Positions 25,101-40,100 are shown, counted from the stretch's first letter. The stretch is 64,000 nucleotides of DNA from Phoronis australis (GCA_002633005.1 NMRA01000274.1:262153-326152), one strand, 5' to 3'. The notes: generated by a model from the letters alone, not told the origin. Made by a program: numbers and translations.

Positions 25101-28100
25101 TATGACTGTTTCATTACATACAGTGGAGAAGACAGTAATTTGGTTATACAACAGCTATTGCCCAAACTCGAGAACGAATTTGGCTACAAGATGTGCATCC
25201 ATGAACGAGATTTCAAACTGGGCCGTGAAATCTCGGAGAACATAGCAGAGAGCATAGAAAAAAGCAGAAAAGTTTTAGTCGTGCTCACGCAGAACTTTGT
25301 CCAGAGCGAGTGGTGTAAATTTGAAATTAATCTCGCCCATGCTAATGCACTGCATAATGCTCAACAAGCGAGACAATCACTGATTATAATACTTGTTGAG
25401 GATGTCAGCTTTGAACACATGACTCCGATTCTTAGGTTCCTGATGAGGAAAAAGACATTCTTGGAATGGAGCGATGACACGCAAGGACAAAGAGTATTCT
25501 GGGAAAGGCTTAAAGATGCCATTCAACAGCGTAGCCAGGCTCCAAGTTTAGACGATGACTAAAACTGAAAGCTATGGTAATTTTTTACTAATACAGCACG
25601 AAGTATGGATTAGACAAAATTAAAGAAATTGTATTTTGTCAAGTTTCTCGATCACAAAAGAAAAGATAAATAACATCTTAGTCTTGATAAAAATGCATTA
25701 TTTGCTGCAAGATATTCAGCCTTTGAAAAATGGAAGAAAAGAATACTTTAGCAATTATTTTTGCACGAAATAAGCGTAAAATTAGTGAAATCATTGTAGC
25801 AAGGGATCCATTCATGGTAAAAGGTCAAGGTAATCAGACACAAAATACCATCATGGCGTCTAATTCTGCTAACAGCAACAAGAGCAACACGGAGCACTGA
25901 AATGCACTCACGACAGCACCACAACGGTGTGCTACTATTGGGCATTGACGTATATGTGGATAGCATGCATTCCCACAAAATCTTGAACAAGAATAGACTG
26001 ATGGAAAGTTACTGCAATCACATTCATTATCTCAGTCACAATTTGATGCTAAGGCTCACGTTCATTCCCAGCAATAACACAACAAAAAGGTTTTTCTCCA
26101 TCAAATGCATTTACACATTGGAGAAACCTTCATCAAATGTGCGTTTCTGCGATAGATTGAAGCTTGGCCCCTGAACTGATCACATGCTCCACCATGTAGT
26201 CATACCTGTGTCCGACCCATGAACCAGTGCCATTAGGGTCTATTAGAAATACAAAAACTGAAACATTGTGTGTTCGATAGCTATTACTACATGATCCGCA
26301 ATGCAACTTTTCATAATACTCAGTCGAACTCAGTTTTTGAGACCATTACAGCTCCCAGCTGGTGCAGAACAACACAGGCATCCTCGGCTTCTGATCGTTC
26401 CCAATACACTACATTAATTTTATACCAATATATATGGTGTATTTGGGACGATCAGAAGCTGAGGACGACTGTGGAACATCAGGAACTCCATTTAGTGCCA
26501 AAACAAAACTTAAGGTCACCGTGGTGCTTGTACTAATCAAAGCAAATGATATCCCGAGATGTGCAGGTCTTTGCCACAAGAAAACTTACTACATGGTGAC
26601 GGGTGCAGATTTCAAATACCGTATTCGCCCTAATAACCGCCCAGGGCTCTTAGAAAAGTTCGTTTCACGGGGGCGCTTATTGTAACCCAAGGAGGTTGAA
26701 ACCCGGTCTCCGAAAGGGGTGAAATTGGAAGCTAAAATTCATCATGTTTACGCTCTGTGACGTATATGTAATCTATGAAAGACTTTCTACAAAATTGTGG
26801 TGCATTAGTATCAAACTTTGCTGCTAAATTACAATTATTTTTTAATTACTGAAAATTGTGCTGAAATCCCAGGGCCAAAACTCGTCGACTGACTGCTACG
26901 CAGTCGTCGATATGGCGACTTGAATGCTAGACTGTTAAAACTGAGAAATTTCCAATGTCACGATCTGATCTAGTATCACATTTGAGTAAACTAGACAAAC
27001 AAGCCTATGTACTGGTACACAATGGCATGGTAGTAAGAGGGTCAGTTTGCTGTCACACAAAGAAATCAGTCAACCATTTTTCTCTTTCAAAGTTTTTTTA
27101 GGGATACTGTTACATAGAAAACACATCTTTACAACATTTGTTGAACGTCATTTGGAAATAGTATTTTTAAATATCAGTTACCGTCGGGTTCACTGTCTGA
27201 CATAATTGCTGGATTACGTGTCACTGAGCTTATCAGATGAACGCATACATTGAGAGCTGAACAATGTAAACATTGATTTGCCAACTTTCTCCCCTTGCTA
27301 TTGCTGTCGAACTGATAACGACAAGTCTGTATCCAGACTAGCTGATCAGTGAAATCGGGATACTCACTCCACAGAGTGGGAAAATAACGTACGAACAATA
27401 AGTGCGGGGTACAAGTTGTCACCCTTATTTACTATGTCATCTTTTTTGTAAATATTTTTCTGCCCAGTCTTTGTACATATCTTAGTTTCTTCTTTATTTC
27501 TTTATAAGTTTTTATAGGAAACTAGCACCCCTGCTAATGTTTGCTGTACAGTTGCAGTCCTGCATCCGACATAAAATAAATTTTGTTCTATTCTATTCTA
27601 TTCACTATTCTAAATACAACGATACAGATATGGACACTTGAAACTGCTTAGCATATCGGATGGAGTTACAGTGACCCGATAGCGTGGTGTCTTCGAAGTC
27701 AGTAGCGCCGTCCCAGTAGGGGCCACTTAGTCAAAATAACATCAATGGCTTATTCACTAAGATAGTGAACCAATTAAAGTCCGTGGTTCTTGCAAGCTGT
27801 GCAGGACTGGTTGGCAATTAAATGTAGATTCTTCTGACCAACAGCGACATCTTGGCACAGAGTGCCCTCACCAGGGAAGTAATATGTCTGTAGCTGCGCC
27901 ATGACAAATAGGGGATTATACCGGACTGCAAGGCGGCATTACACACCTAACTGATCAATTTGCATTTTTTAAATTAATGCGTTTGACCGGCACAACTCAC
28001 CGTGAAACAATCACTGTGACCCCCAGGAGGAAAGACATAACTATTGAGGTGGGGACAACATATCAACTAAAAAGGACAGACAAAGCTAGTGCAATGAATA

Positions 28101-31100
28101 GGTCATCTTTTAAATCTACCATTCATCATCCAAGGCTTTTTATGGTTTGAAGTAGCGGAAATACTTTTATCAAACGGCATCCCCGTCATAGCACAACCCA
28201 AGGAACTACTGGCTGCATACTTGCGAGTGTGTGCCTCATGTATTCAAAGCCATGCTACCCGACGTTCGCACCAAAGAATGTGTTGCAAGGCTATCGATGC
28301 CAATGCGAAAGTTGAATCAGCGCTCTCTAACCGACACATGCATTCGAATAGCAAAGTATCCAACACCCAGGCACTTAATCAAGTCAAGCCGAAACACTGT
28401 TTTATTTACAACTGTCACTGATCTCTTTTTATGTGGGACAAGGGAAAGGTGTGCACGTGCAAGTTCCCAAACTTGAACCGCTGGAGTATACAATACACTG
28501 GCAGTAACATGTCAGTGACAGAAAACTCATCCATCTGTTGCATGTGCAGTCAAAAACAAGGGCTTGAGAATTTCTTGGTGACTTAAAATTACTCTGCTTG
28601 CATCAATGCCAAACATTTGACTTAGCAATGAAACTAAAACAGCATAAGAAAGGACAATATGTGTTTTCACAAGTACACAAATATGGAACAGATTTAGGAA
28701 ACACAGTGTCATGCAAATGAGCAATGAAGTCCACTAGGGAGAATACAAAGTAAATGGTACTTCACTCACTTATTAACTTGATCTGTATTGCCACTTGAGC
28801 CAGATGCTTGGGAGACACTTGACTGGGAGTGTTGGGACTCCACAACAGAGGGCAGCATTGGTTCAGTGTGCTTCAGGGATGCAAAAAGTGATGTCATTGC
28901 TGGAAATAACAGGACAGTTTTAAGTGGTCTAATAATTAATTATTATATCAGTTTAACGTGTTACTTACACACTTCTTAGCACTCAAATAAGCCAAAAAAT
29001 TGTGAAAATCTACTATAAAATCTAGACATTTTCCAACCTGTTGGATGACAACTACAGTACAAACAATACCCAAATACACAGACACTGGGACACATAAAAT
29101 GTTTTCACTATCGCTGGAGGTAATGCAAATTTGCATTTGTAGCATTTCTGTTCAGATGGACCTAAAATACACCCTGGAACAAACTTGCACTTGTACGCAA
29201 ACAGGTGCATGTGAAAGGCTTACGTAAGGTCCATCATGAAGTCTGCCGAGCTATATTGCCAAAAATAAAGGACAACCGATATCATGTCAATAACTAAAAT
29301 GGCCACCAGATGGTGTTACAGTAGTCCAATTAGTCAGATAATCAACCGCTGTGGGCACATCCCAGCCACAAACCCTTGTGTCAAGATTCATCAAAGTCTG
29401 TTTGGTGCCAGCACATCTCGGCCACACACCTCTGTGACAAATTTCGTAATGGTCTTTTGAAGTTGCATTTTGCCCTGTTTAGCTCTCACTTAAACCATCA
29501 CTTGGTAAGTGACTTAATCACAGGAAGCGGTCAGTGTTGTGTCACATGACTGAGCTATTTCTGAACGGAAGTCTATGCACGCCACTTTCGAATTTCCAGG
29601 TTGGCAAATTCCCAATAAAATCGCTAAATTTGTGATGGATTTCTGACCTGTTGAGAGTTTGGTATGAGAAAACAAGCCCAATCATGGTAAAGAAAATTTT
29701 GAGACCAGTTTTAAAAGAGTAAAAGACCTAATGCAACTTTAAGCGAGTATACTGAAGGACAAGCCATCAAAAGAATCGTACGCTGACACCATCACCAGTA
29801 GAGTTTGGGCAACTTGACAGGTTCGCGAGCCTCAAATGAACCAATGCCTTCAAAGAAACCATCCAGTTTCACCTGATGTTTTCATTCTCTGAAGACTGGG
29901 TAATCAGGCACGATATTACCCATTACAAACATGGCTCTAACACTGGGGGTGACTATAGTATTTTCAAAATTTTCCTTTGGAAAGTTCTTAAATAGTATAA
30001 TTATTTGAATAGTTTGTGAAAATTTCACGTGGTTAGAGTTATGAATTTTGAAAAATTGGACAAGAAATGTTACTTTTATAACGTAAAACTTAAAAGAAGT
30101 GCATAGCCAGTATTCTGCTTCGTTAATTCTAGTGGAAGTGCAGCATAATGGTTCAATTACCAAGAGTCATAAACCAGCAGTTGGAAATTGACAAAAGCCA
30201 AGTGTCATCGTACAACTCTAGGCCTGAAAGGCAACGACGGAAATGGCAGACAAGTGGATAAACGGACTGATGGATGGACGGGATGCTGAATACATACCAC
30301 GACAATTTTTGTGGGAGTTTAGAAACATTAGGACTGTTAGTGTAATGAAAAGAAGAGCTATGGTAATGTGAATGAGGTTGAACAGTACCTTCTGTCTCTT
30401 GAATTTGTTTCTGTTGAAGACTTGCGGGCATGTAAGGACTGGCGCCAGCTTCTAAAGCATCGCTAACAAAGTCATCGAGAAACGACAGCGTGAAGTCAAA
30501 CTGAAATCGGAACACAGCTCATCCTTCAAAACCTAGTTTAACACTATTCTAGCCAATGAGTCAAATACGGAAACGTTGTTAATTACTGCTGCTCATGTTT
30601 GCCGCTAGGGATCGCTGTAAACTATTGGCTAGGCTCACAATGGTCAAACTTGGCAATTCCACAGAACAATTTTTAAAAAGTTGAGCAAACTGGCAATTAA
30701 CTGTTGTTGCAATGACTCAAACTACAATAACTTTGGAGGAAAAAACTCAAGCAGAAAATAGGTAATATAGAAACAAAATTTAACTTTTCATTTGAGAATA
30801 TAATGAAACTGATTTAAAGACGTATTTGCATGCTCCTATGCTAATGTATAGCAGGAACTAAAGGACTATGCTATTTTAACATAATCTACACCAAATGAAG
30901 TGCAATTGCATTCAATGTCAACTTGTAAATGTGAAAAGAAAAAAGCTGCAAAGGAAAAAGCTGCAAATAGATGACCTTTGTACTCATGACGTACCTCGCA
31001 GGCTCACATAGTCCGCATCATGCAGTGATATTACCCTTCACCACGTCACGATAATTGTAGGATATGGGTCAGTGATTTTCGGCGGATCATTTTTGCCACA

Positions 31101-34100
31101 AAACTTCTTCTTAAAAACATTAGGCAATTTTTAACCTACTTAATATTTACATCGTCACTATATGTTGTGTTTCTAACAAATTTGACCAAGCAATTACAGA
31201 GATAAGGAATTAGCGTGCAAGTTCCACTTTAAGAGCATCATTTTGTAATAACGTACCTCTTTCAATAAATCACCATTAAAGTCCATACTGGTTTTCATTT
31301 GGTCGTTTGCCCAACTGATAGCCACAACTTCGCTAATGCGATGTTTCAAGTGGGGCTCCACGCAAAGCAATGACACAGGAATCATTGCATCACTTAAAAT
31401 GTCGCTATTCTGGCACCCCACGACAAGCTTCGAGAGCGCATTCAAAATCCAGTGCTTTGTTTCATTATCTATTGCATCACTGTTCACAAATGGCACCAGA
31501 AGATAAATTAGCTTTGCAGCGACATCTGTTGGCTGGCCTTCCAATGTGGTCCAATAGTGACCAAGTACCTGAAATAATCAAATGTTTTGCAAACAAATGC
31601 AGCAAAGAATTATAGTATTTAGAATTTCAACTGTTTACTGCATCACTTATCTTCACTTGAGAATGAAACAAGTATATTTCGAAATATCATGGGCTTTTTA
31701 ATTATATCGCTAGGTCAGTTCCTTTATCTATGTTCAGTTGAGAGTAGAGTTTTGTTCAGAAGGTATGAACGTAACGGAATAAAGACTGTCAACAATGAAA
31801 AGTTTCGTGCGTTTAATCAATTCTGTATCTTTGTAAGAAAACAAAGCGTAAGCGGTGAAATAGATACGCTATTAACAGACTTCAGGGGTCTATTTCACGA
31901 AAAGTAACTTTTAAGACAACAGCAATTTTATTTTCTGCTCTCACTTCACAACTGTTTATACAGTCAAGTAATTATGAGCACGTGAAAGACTAAAAATAAT
32001 TTATAGAAGTTATCTCAGCTAGCAATTGTGTGTAATCTTTCAGAGAATGCAGTTTTGCTCAAGTGAGATTTAATTATCTTTCAGAAAAAGTTGTGTGGAG
32101 CATAACACTTAAGTCACCCTTCATGAGACAAGCTTGCACCACTGACAAAGACCATATTACTCGGAACATTTTTTTAATATGCACCATCAATATTCATTTT
32201 TATCACTTTAAGAAGAACAGCATGTAACTGTTAACACCTTTCAGTCAATATGATGTAATATATTTATTTTCATCAAAAATATAATACATAGTTAAAATTT
32301 GGTATTTATTTTCATCAAAAAAAAAAATTGTAACACGTAGTTCGAATTTGGTATTTATTTTCATCAAAAATTTATAAAACATAATTCAAATTTGACTAAA
32401 AAAAACCTGTACCCATGATCCTCAAAAATTGGAAAATGTGTGACCTTCGAGAAAATTGTAGGAACTGGTATCCGCAAACAAACAACATCAAAGTACAAAT
32501 ATTTCAGTAATAAATATATTAAATATTTTATCTGTCCTAATGTTCTGTGAGGGATGAAACGTAAATAAGCTGGAGAGCACCAAAGATGTTCACCACTTTT
32601 GTGGACGCGACAGTCGCAGGTGTAGGTACTGTGGACCTTGCGTCTGTCACAATGAAATCTTACCATTGTCATAAACTAGACATTTCAAATCTGACTTCTG
32701 TAAGTCACTAACTTGCTAGTGTGCACAGAATCTGATGTAACTCAAGACAGATGGGTACAAAAATTTTTACCTCTATCAAAGACCTGAGGAATGATTGAAA
32801 TCAAGTCGGGTTCATTTCAACACCGTGTAACCTACCCATGCTGAAATCTGCACAAGAACTCTTGGAGTGCTTAACCCGTGTTCTTCTAATAATCCCAGAT
32901 AGGTTTCAGCAGCAAACTTTTGACAAGTTTCATTTGGTGCTATCGACTCTGTCCCTGAAAAATCAGTTCAATAATACTGGATTGAACTGAATATTGTGAT
33001 CAACAGATGTTAGTAGTAACTCCACAGAGAGGACACATGACAGCCCAAGTGTTCATAATCATTTTCAGTAAACATCTACGCACCTACAATAGAAAGTAAT
33101 TCAGTTTGGGAAAAGAAATAATTACTATAACTACCATTTTCCAATTTTCAAAGCCTTTTTACTACCTCATTTCGAATGCTCAACACTTTACAGCTATACC
33201 GCACAAATCATGATGCAAGTAAAAGTAAAAGTTTACGATAAGTCATTTTTGTGGAGAAATTTCACAAATGAAATTATTTTGCCCAGTTCACCATGTTTTG
33301 TTTTTCACAATGAATATCAAAAATCAACACATACTTCAATTTTACATCTTCCAACGACTGTAACATGAGTATAGCTTGTTTACAGTGCTTGAAATGCGAG
33401 TTAAAAAAAAATAAATTTAATTCTTCAAGTTTTTATAGACATTTCTATGCTACCACTAATATGCTTTTTATTAATTTTTAAGTGGAGTCATATCATGCTT
33501 GACTTCCACCTATTATTCATATCATTTCTCGTTATAATAAATGACACAAACCCCATCCTTCTTGATTCTGAGAACAGCAGTTAGGAAATCCTCCTCACCA
33601 AAATTAATCATGAAATCGAAGTATAAAAAAGTTCCTCAAACACTTGACATAACTGGCACTTCTATGGTTAGATTACTGGGGCCGGCTATCCCTTTTCTTT
33701 GCCACCTATAGGCAGGAACTGTAGGCGTGTTTTCAATTTCAATGGTTGGTTTCATTTCGTTTGGAGTAAAGACTTCCCACAATCCATTAAGGCATCCCGC
33801 AAAGCCCAACTGGGAAAAGTTCATTTAAAGCTGCTGATAATGAATAACACATATACATATGACCCACCATCTTTGATGGTCCTGATAACAGAATGTGTGA
33901 CATCGTCCGTAATACATTCTGGTGCAGTCAGAACTATAGAATTGACCATCTCCAAGTACCACTCTATAGATGTGCAAAATGTAAATGGAGTCAAGGAAAG
34001 TGGCATACAATAAAAACAAACTGTATTACTTCACAAATTTTCCTTGAACAGCTGTTCAGCGCCACCTAAAATTCACACGTGACAGAATGCGGGCCTAAAT

Positions 34101-37100
34101 CAACCTGTATATTTGGGAACTTGACTAATTCACAAAAAGACTCTGACATACATAGGGTTAACTTTAGAGAGAGCCATTGAGACCCAAAGTAACACAAGTC
34201 ACGTAATATCCTGGTGACTCATAAAATAAACAAAACGCTTCCAAATTCTTTGTCAGAATAGCTAACGTATCTCATATATATATCTTTAGCATTGTGACAG
34301 CTCAAATATGACTTCAACTTGACCCAATTACAAACTCTTGTGAGAAAGATGGGCTGATTTGATAAAAACAAAATTCAATTTCTTGGATTCATAGAAAATT
34401 TGTGATGTTTTGTGCGTTTCAATTATTTGAATCTGAACAACAATGGTAATTTTATGACATGACAATCACAAAGAATTCATTGAAAAATGCCATGAAACAC
34501 AAGTGTCTTCAATCCCCATCCAAATCACAGGACTCAACTGTAGGTGGCGCTAAACATTGCCTGCCAATCACTAAATGACTATCAAGTTGGAAAGAGGTTA
34601 TTCACTGTTCATTGAACATGACTGAAATGAACCTTGTGGCGCAGAAATACTAGAACCTGATTGCTGTTTTCATATTTTTCACACTTCATTTGTAACAAAA
34701 ATAAATTCATGTGAATCGTTACAACACCCATTGTCAGTAGGAAACACATTGAAGAGATTGATGGTTTGTTACTGGATTAAATGAAAACCGAGTTTTTCTT
34801 AATTTGAAACAATAGAGATATGTAAAATTGACAGAAAACTACAAACTAAAAAAGAAATACTTAACATGTAATGGCAGATGGTTTCTATATTTAGTACAGG
34901 CCACTATCTAGTACGCTCCCACCACACAACTGTTGAATTAAGGTTTAGTAAGGCAAGTAATTTTGAGTGCATCACAGCCTAGAAATAATTTATAGAAATT
35001 ATCTCAGTAACTAGCAGTCATGTGAATATTCTCAGACACTGTGCTCTTTTGCACCAGAGAGATTTGATTCATTTAGAAATAGTTGTGTGGCGTGGAAGAC
35101 CAAATTTCTGTCTTAAGTCTTAGGTCACTTTCATGAAACGGACCCCTGAAATACAAACCTACTCAAACATTTCAAATAGCCAATAAGGTTGGTACAACCA
35201 CAATTCTTCAGTGTCATCAGACAACACAAAAAGGATATTTTTCCGATAGCATGAGGATCTTGGTAATTAAGTCACTGCGCAGGTATTGATCAGTGTCGCG
35301 TCTGAAGTGTTCCAGCATCTTAGAGCAGATCACTGCAACATTCAACTTGTTGGTCATCTTGCATAGTAACTCCAAGGTCTACAGAAAGAACCAAAACACG
35401 AGTTCAAGCGAAAGAAAGTTGGAAACATTTATCGGTGTCGAACTATTAACTAGAGCCTCATCTTTAATATCCTTGCAGGAAGTTTAAATTGAGCGATTGA
35501 AATTTCAAGGAGTGAGCTTTAAACCAAATACAGCAAGACACAAAGGCACGAAGTTTTTTAGATTTGATTGTTAGCATATCCTAAGCTTGTTGAAAAGGAA
35601 CTATTTTACTATTTAATATTAAATAATTACATCTGGTGAGTCAAATATCAGGCGAATTTCGTGAGCCACAATCAAATACTTACAAAAAATTGAACGTTTT
35701 CAACCGTCATCCTCAGAATGATGGCCAAGTGGACTTGCAGTCGTGTGATGAATTTCCCGCTTTGGGCAACGTACTACGATCATAAATGTCAACAAGAGGG
35801 TACTGACTGTGATGTAGGTCAGCCAGTGACGGTCGAAAGCGTTCAATTTTTTGTAAGTACTTGATTGTGTCTCATGAAATTTGCCTGATAATTTACTAGA
35901 CAAAGTATAAAATTGCTTTGTTGTTGACATGGACCTAACTGGTGATTGGAACTAATGTATAAGATTGATAAATAAAACAAATTAAAATGTTCAGTCACAT
36001 TATTGATAGAATTAAGGGCACATTAATTTTGAGACCTGAACATTACATTGACTGGAAATTTATTCCTGGATAGTCCCAGACAAATTCAGTACTTCATTGG
36101 GATAAACCTGCAATATATAAGTCCATGTCACACCTTTCTACGGATGGTCACATCCTTGTCCTCCAGACAGTCTATCATAGTCATCTGATGATTGACAGCG
36201 TGGGCGGGGTCTACCTCAACTATAGCCGCTAATGACTTCAGACCTGTAAGAAACAGCATGACACAGCATGTGCTACCTCTCAAGTGCCGTGAGCCATGCA
36301 TAGGCAGACCCTGGGGCAACCTAGTGTATCTCCACTTGGCTGGTTGAGGGGCACATGACATAAAACAGCCCAAAACTATCAGCACGGAAGATTTTCACTA
36401 CCCTGAGTGATGGTCGGTAAATTGAGAATAGAATACATTCTACCAGCTAACATGCTAAAAAGTCCATACGTTCCAGATGTAACCACCCTATATCAGTGGA
36501 ATAGTAGAACGCTGGGGATTTTTTAATATATTTTACCGAGACAACTGTCTGTTAATATGCTGTAAATACCTCCTTAGAAACCTTATTGCATACTTTTTGA
36601 CTGGCTTACAAGATTACTGCGTGTCCTGACTTTGGAGGCTGTAACTGAGAAAACTTTCAAGTGCTCTCATACCTGATAAATAAATTTGGCAAACAAGAGG
36701 CACAGAACGTCAGAAGTACTAACCTAGGTATCTTAAGTTGTTACTTTTCGCACGGAGAAATTTTCCGATGCACTTCGCCAGATCCTCCAACAGCTTGGGA
36801 TGAGGGCAGAGGGCAGCACCAGTAAGTATACACTCCTGAACCACACCTATCATGACAGAATTGAACAACACTGGAAACAAGTGCTAGACATTCCCACGCC
36901 ATGTTTAAGGTCCAAAGATCGGTTGGCTTTGACATATTTGTTATTTTTGATTTTTATTCAATGTATTTGGTTATCTGTGATTAAAATCGTGATTGAACAA
37001 TGAATTTGTTTTACTTTTCATAAAATATTATTTTTAAACTCTTTCCCTGAGGCACTCTGCATTCGCTTCATTACCCGTCTGCAGCTGTCTCCCAAACTAT

Positions 37101-40100
37101 GCTAATCCTTTGAGATAATTAGGTTACATAACCACTTCACTGTCCCGTTGTTGTTTTCGCCACCTTGTAACGTATGCCAAATCTCCGGTTCAGTTTGCAG
37201 TTATCATTCAATTGAAGCAAACATAAAAAAGTTAAAAATCAACAGTTGATGACAGACTGACAAGACAGTCTAAGGGCAAGTCTCTGTGATGCACTACTCA
37301 CAGTAGAAAATCGCAAGTTGATATGGCCGTTACTGTTTCAAATTGGTCATAACCATTTGGCAAATATTCGTCGACATTTCCTACATCTATTTTCAACTCT
37401 TGACACTGCTACCCAGTGGCAAAACCATGTGACAAACTCTTTGAACAAATTCCTAAAGTTCAACTAGCTTTTCTAATTTCAACAAACTTCATCTTTCATT
37501 CATAGTTTTACTAGATGAAACATGACATGGCTTAGAAAAAGTCACCTGACAAATCTCCAGATTTCATTGAGAAAAATGTGACCATATTCACTGCTGTAAA
37601 AAGCAACAGTACCTAGTGGTCGTCATGTCGAGGAATTTGCATGTCATGCCATGCAAACCCCTCAACTGTGGATTTATCCAACAAGTGTCAGTTTGAGATT
37701 GAATTCTGCGGGAGCGCATGACCCTTTTCCGGTCTTTGCAAGGTCGTGACACTATCCTGCTACTGCACAAGAACATGCATTTTTCTTTTTCCATCATTTT
37801 ACATATATTTCGAAACCTGTAACCAGCATAATGCTCTGAGCGGAATGTTTTCAATCTATGGATATTTGGCAATAATCGGTAATTCTATAAATACAATACC
37901 TCTCGAATAATTGTCACTGTGAGTTTTTGTTAACTGGCCAAAGTTATTTTGACAAGAAAATGACAAAAATCCCACAGTTAACTGCCACATTGATCACAAA
38001 CAAGAAAGACACAACAGGTCTTTCGATTAACAGCATGAAACTCGTTGCCACTGGTGACCTGTTCTAGCAAGAGTGGTCTCTTTATCGCTACAACAGAAAA
38101 TCAACATGATAGTGCACGTGCCAGGTAAACAAAACCGGTAATTGATGGCACGCTCTGCTGACTAAGTTAAGTATAGATAAGTACTTTGCATTCAGGATTT
38201 AGAGCTCGATATAAATAAACAATACACACTAGTGTTGGCTAACAAAGTAAATGACACACACACACGCATGCATACACAAACACTACTCTATAATTCAACT
38301 ATTAAACGCAATGTTCATGGAGTACATTACTCTGTCAACCTACCAAATGTGATGTTCTGATTGATTTCACTTCTTTGCAAAACTTCTGTCAGCACAGGGT
38401 AGATTGCGTTACTTGACCTGCAATAGACAAGTTGACAGCCTTATGTTATACAAAATGTAACTGGAATTACATTTGATACAATATTTATCAAAGAAAGCAT
38501 TTACATTATCAAATGTTCTTAGATTTAATTGAGTTACTGCCATTTGAAAAACTCTACGTAAAAATAGCATGGATGAAATCATCGTAGCTCAAATTAATTG
38601 TTACCAAACTTAAGTCAGAAAATAACTTTCTGCTTGCATCAATCGTTTTATCCTTGAAAATGGTAACAGCCACAGATCAAAGAATGCATTCACAGCAAAG
38701 CACGGTTATCTCAAATAAAATGACATTCAATAATTAACTTTCAGCAAGTTCACTAACATGTTATTTTTCACACCACAAAATGCTATAAAGGACCAATGCG
38801 GGGTCTTAAAACATTATGATGAATTAGTGCTAATAAGCTATAGATTTTTGCAGTGTATGATTACCAGGTCCCGTACTGTAGTTTGAGATATTCAAAATTC
38901 AGTCTTTTGAAAATTATATTAACATCAACAGTCATTACGTTTTCTCTGAAAAGTTGCAAAATCTACGTTTTACTTACTTCTTAGCGGTAGTCATAATGAA
39001 GATTTGGCAAACTGCCACATTTTGCAATCACGAAATAATCAAAAGTGCGATCAAGTAACATGAGATATGGCATCTTACCTTTGATCATTCTTTCCAAGAA
39101 GAGCGAGCATTTTCAAAATGTTGATTTGCACCCACGGCGCAGGTACGTGGTGAAACTCAAACGTTTTAGGCAACTTTCGTTCAATCACTTGCCGTAAAAT
39201 GTTGATTAGACTGGGCACGATGTCTCTGTATTTTTCTGGGTTGTCCTTTAACGCAACCAAAAATAATAATAGCTCACATGCACGTAGGGGGGTTAGGGAC
39301 GGTGGAACAATACTGTCATCTTGATGCATTGTCTCATATCAGGTCTAAAGCTTGCAGACGAAAACCAGCATGAGGTCTTACAAACTTCAGGCAGATTCCT
39401 GCTGTGCAGCAACAGGTTAGCCCCAGCATGTTAAGTTGATCTAAACCTTTCGTTATCACCATGACATCAAAGGTAAAGGAAAAAATCCGCGGCTTGCTTC
39501 TTATATTAACTCACAACACAAAACCAGAGATTTTTTTGACCTTGGACCTGTTTTACCAAGGTCGTAAGCATGGTTGTAGATAACAAAGACATAGGCATGG
39601 CTATTTACAAAGATGGTCTGCGCAGTAAAGGGGTTAAATTTCAGACTCTTAACTGCAATAATTTTCTCAAAGCCACCACTGGATCTGCCACATGGTTTGA
39701 GCTTTCTTTCTTTTCTCTTTTTCTCAATTACTCGTTCTTACATAGAATTCAATAAAACACCCAAAACACTCACCAAAAACAAATGGAGTGTTGTAAAATA
39801 CCTCTCACAATCAACCACAGAAATATAGTGACGTTTTCAATAACAAACATACAACCATCTTAACTACGACCAGACCAATTCGACCATTGATAAAACATGC
39901 TCCTGGGCAACCACCATAATAAAATGCATTTTCAGTACAAATTTGTTGAACAGGTGATGCCCGGACATCTAGAAGACGCCTGGGAGGCAGCTTCATATGG
40001 CTACTGCAGGATCCCATCAACTAGGCAGCCAGCTACCCCCTGCCATCCACCAGATGTCACCCGCATCAACAAAACATCCGTAATTTGTGTTGTGCTCACT

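Larger units (their letters stand above)
14780..28769 (-). other. AP4E1 intron 16, about 14 kb, hosting a nested gene and repeats
   Basis: This is the largest AP4E1 intron. Besides the Toll-like receptor at 23,031-25,562 it contains diverged repeats at 16.1-17.5 kb, MITE copies around 18.5-19.2 kb, a run of about 17 G at 20,883, direct repeats flanking the receptor and a short foldback element at 26,374. I found no other convincing gene. The longest other frames, such as 20,454-20,816, lack recognisable domains. Confidence 0.7.

Noticed and set aside
37588-37872. 94-codon minus-strand frame between AP4E1 exons
   Set aside because: Not recognisable, and including it would break the in-phase join of AP4E1 exons 8 and 9.
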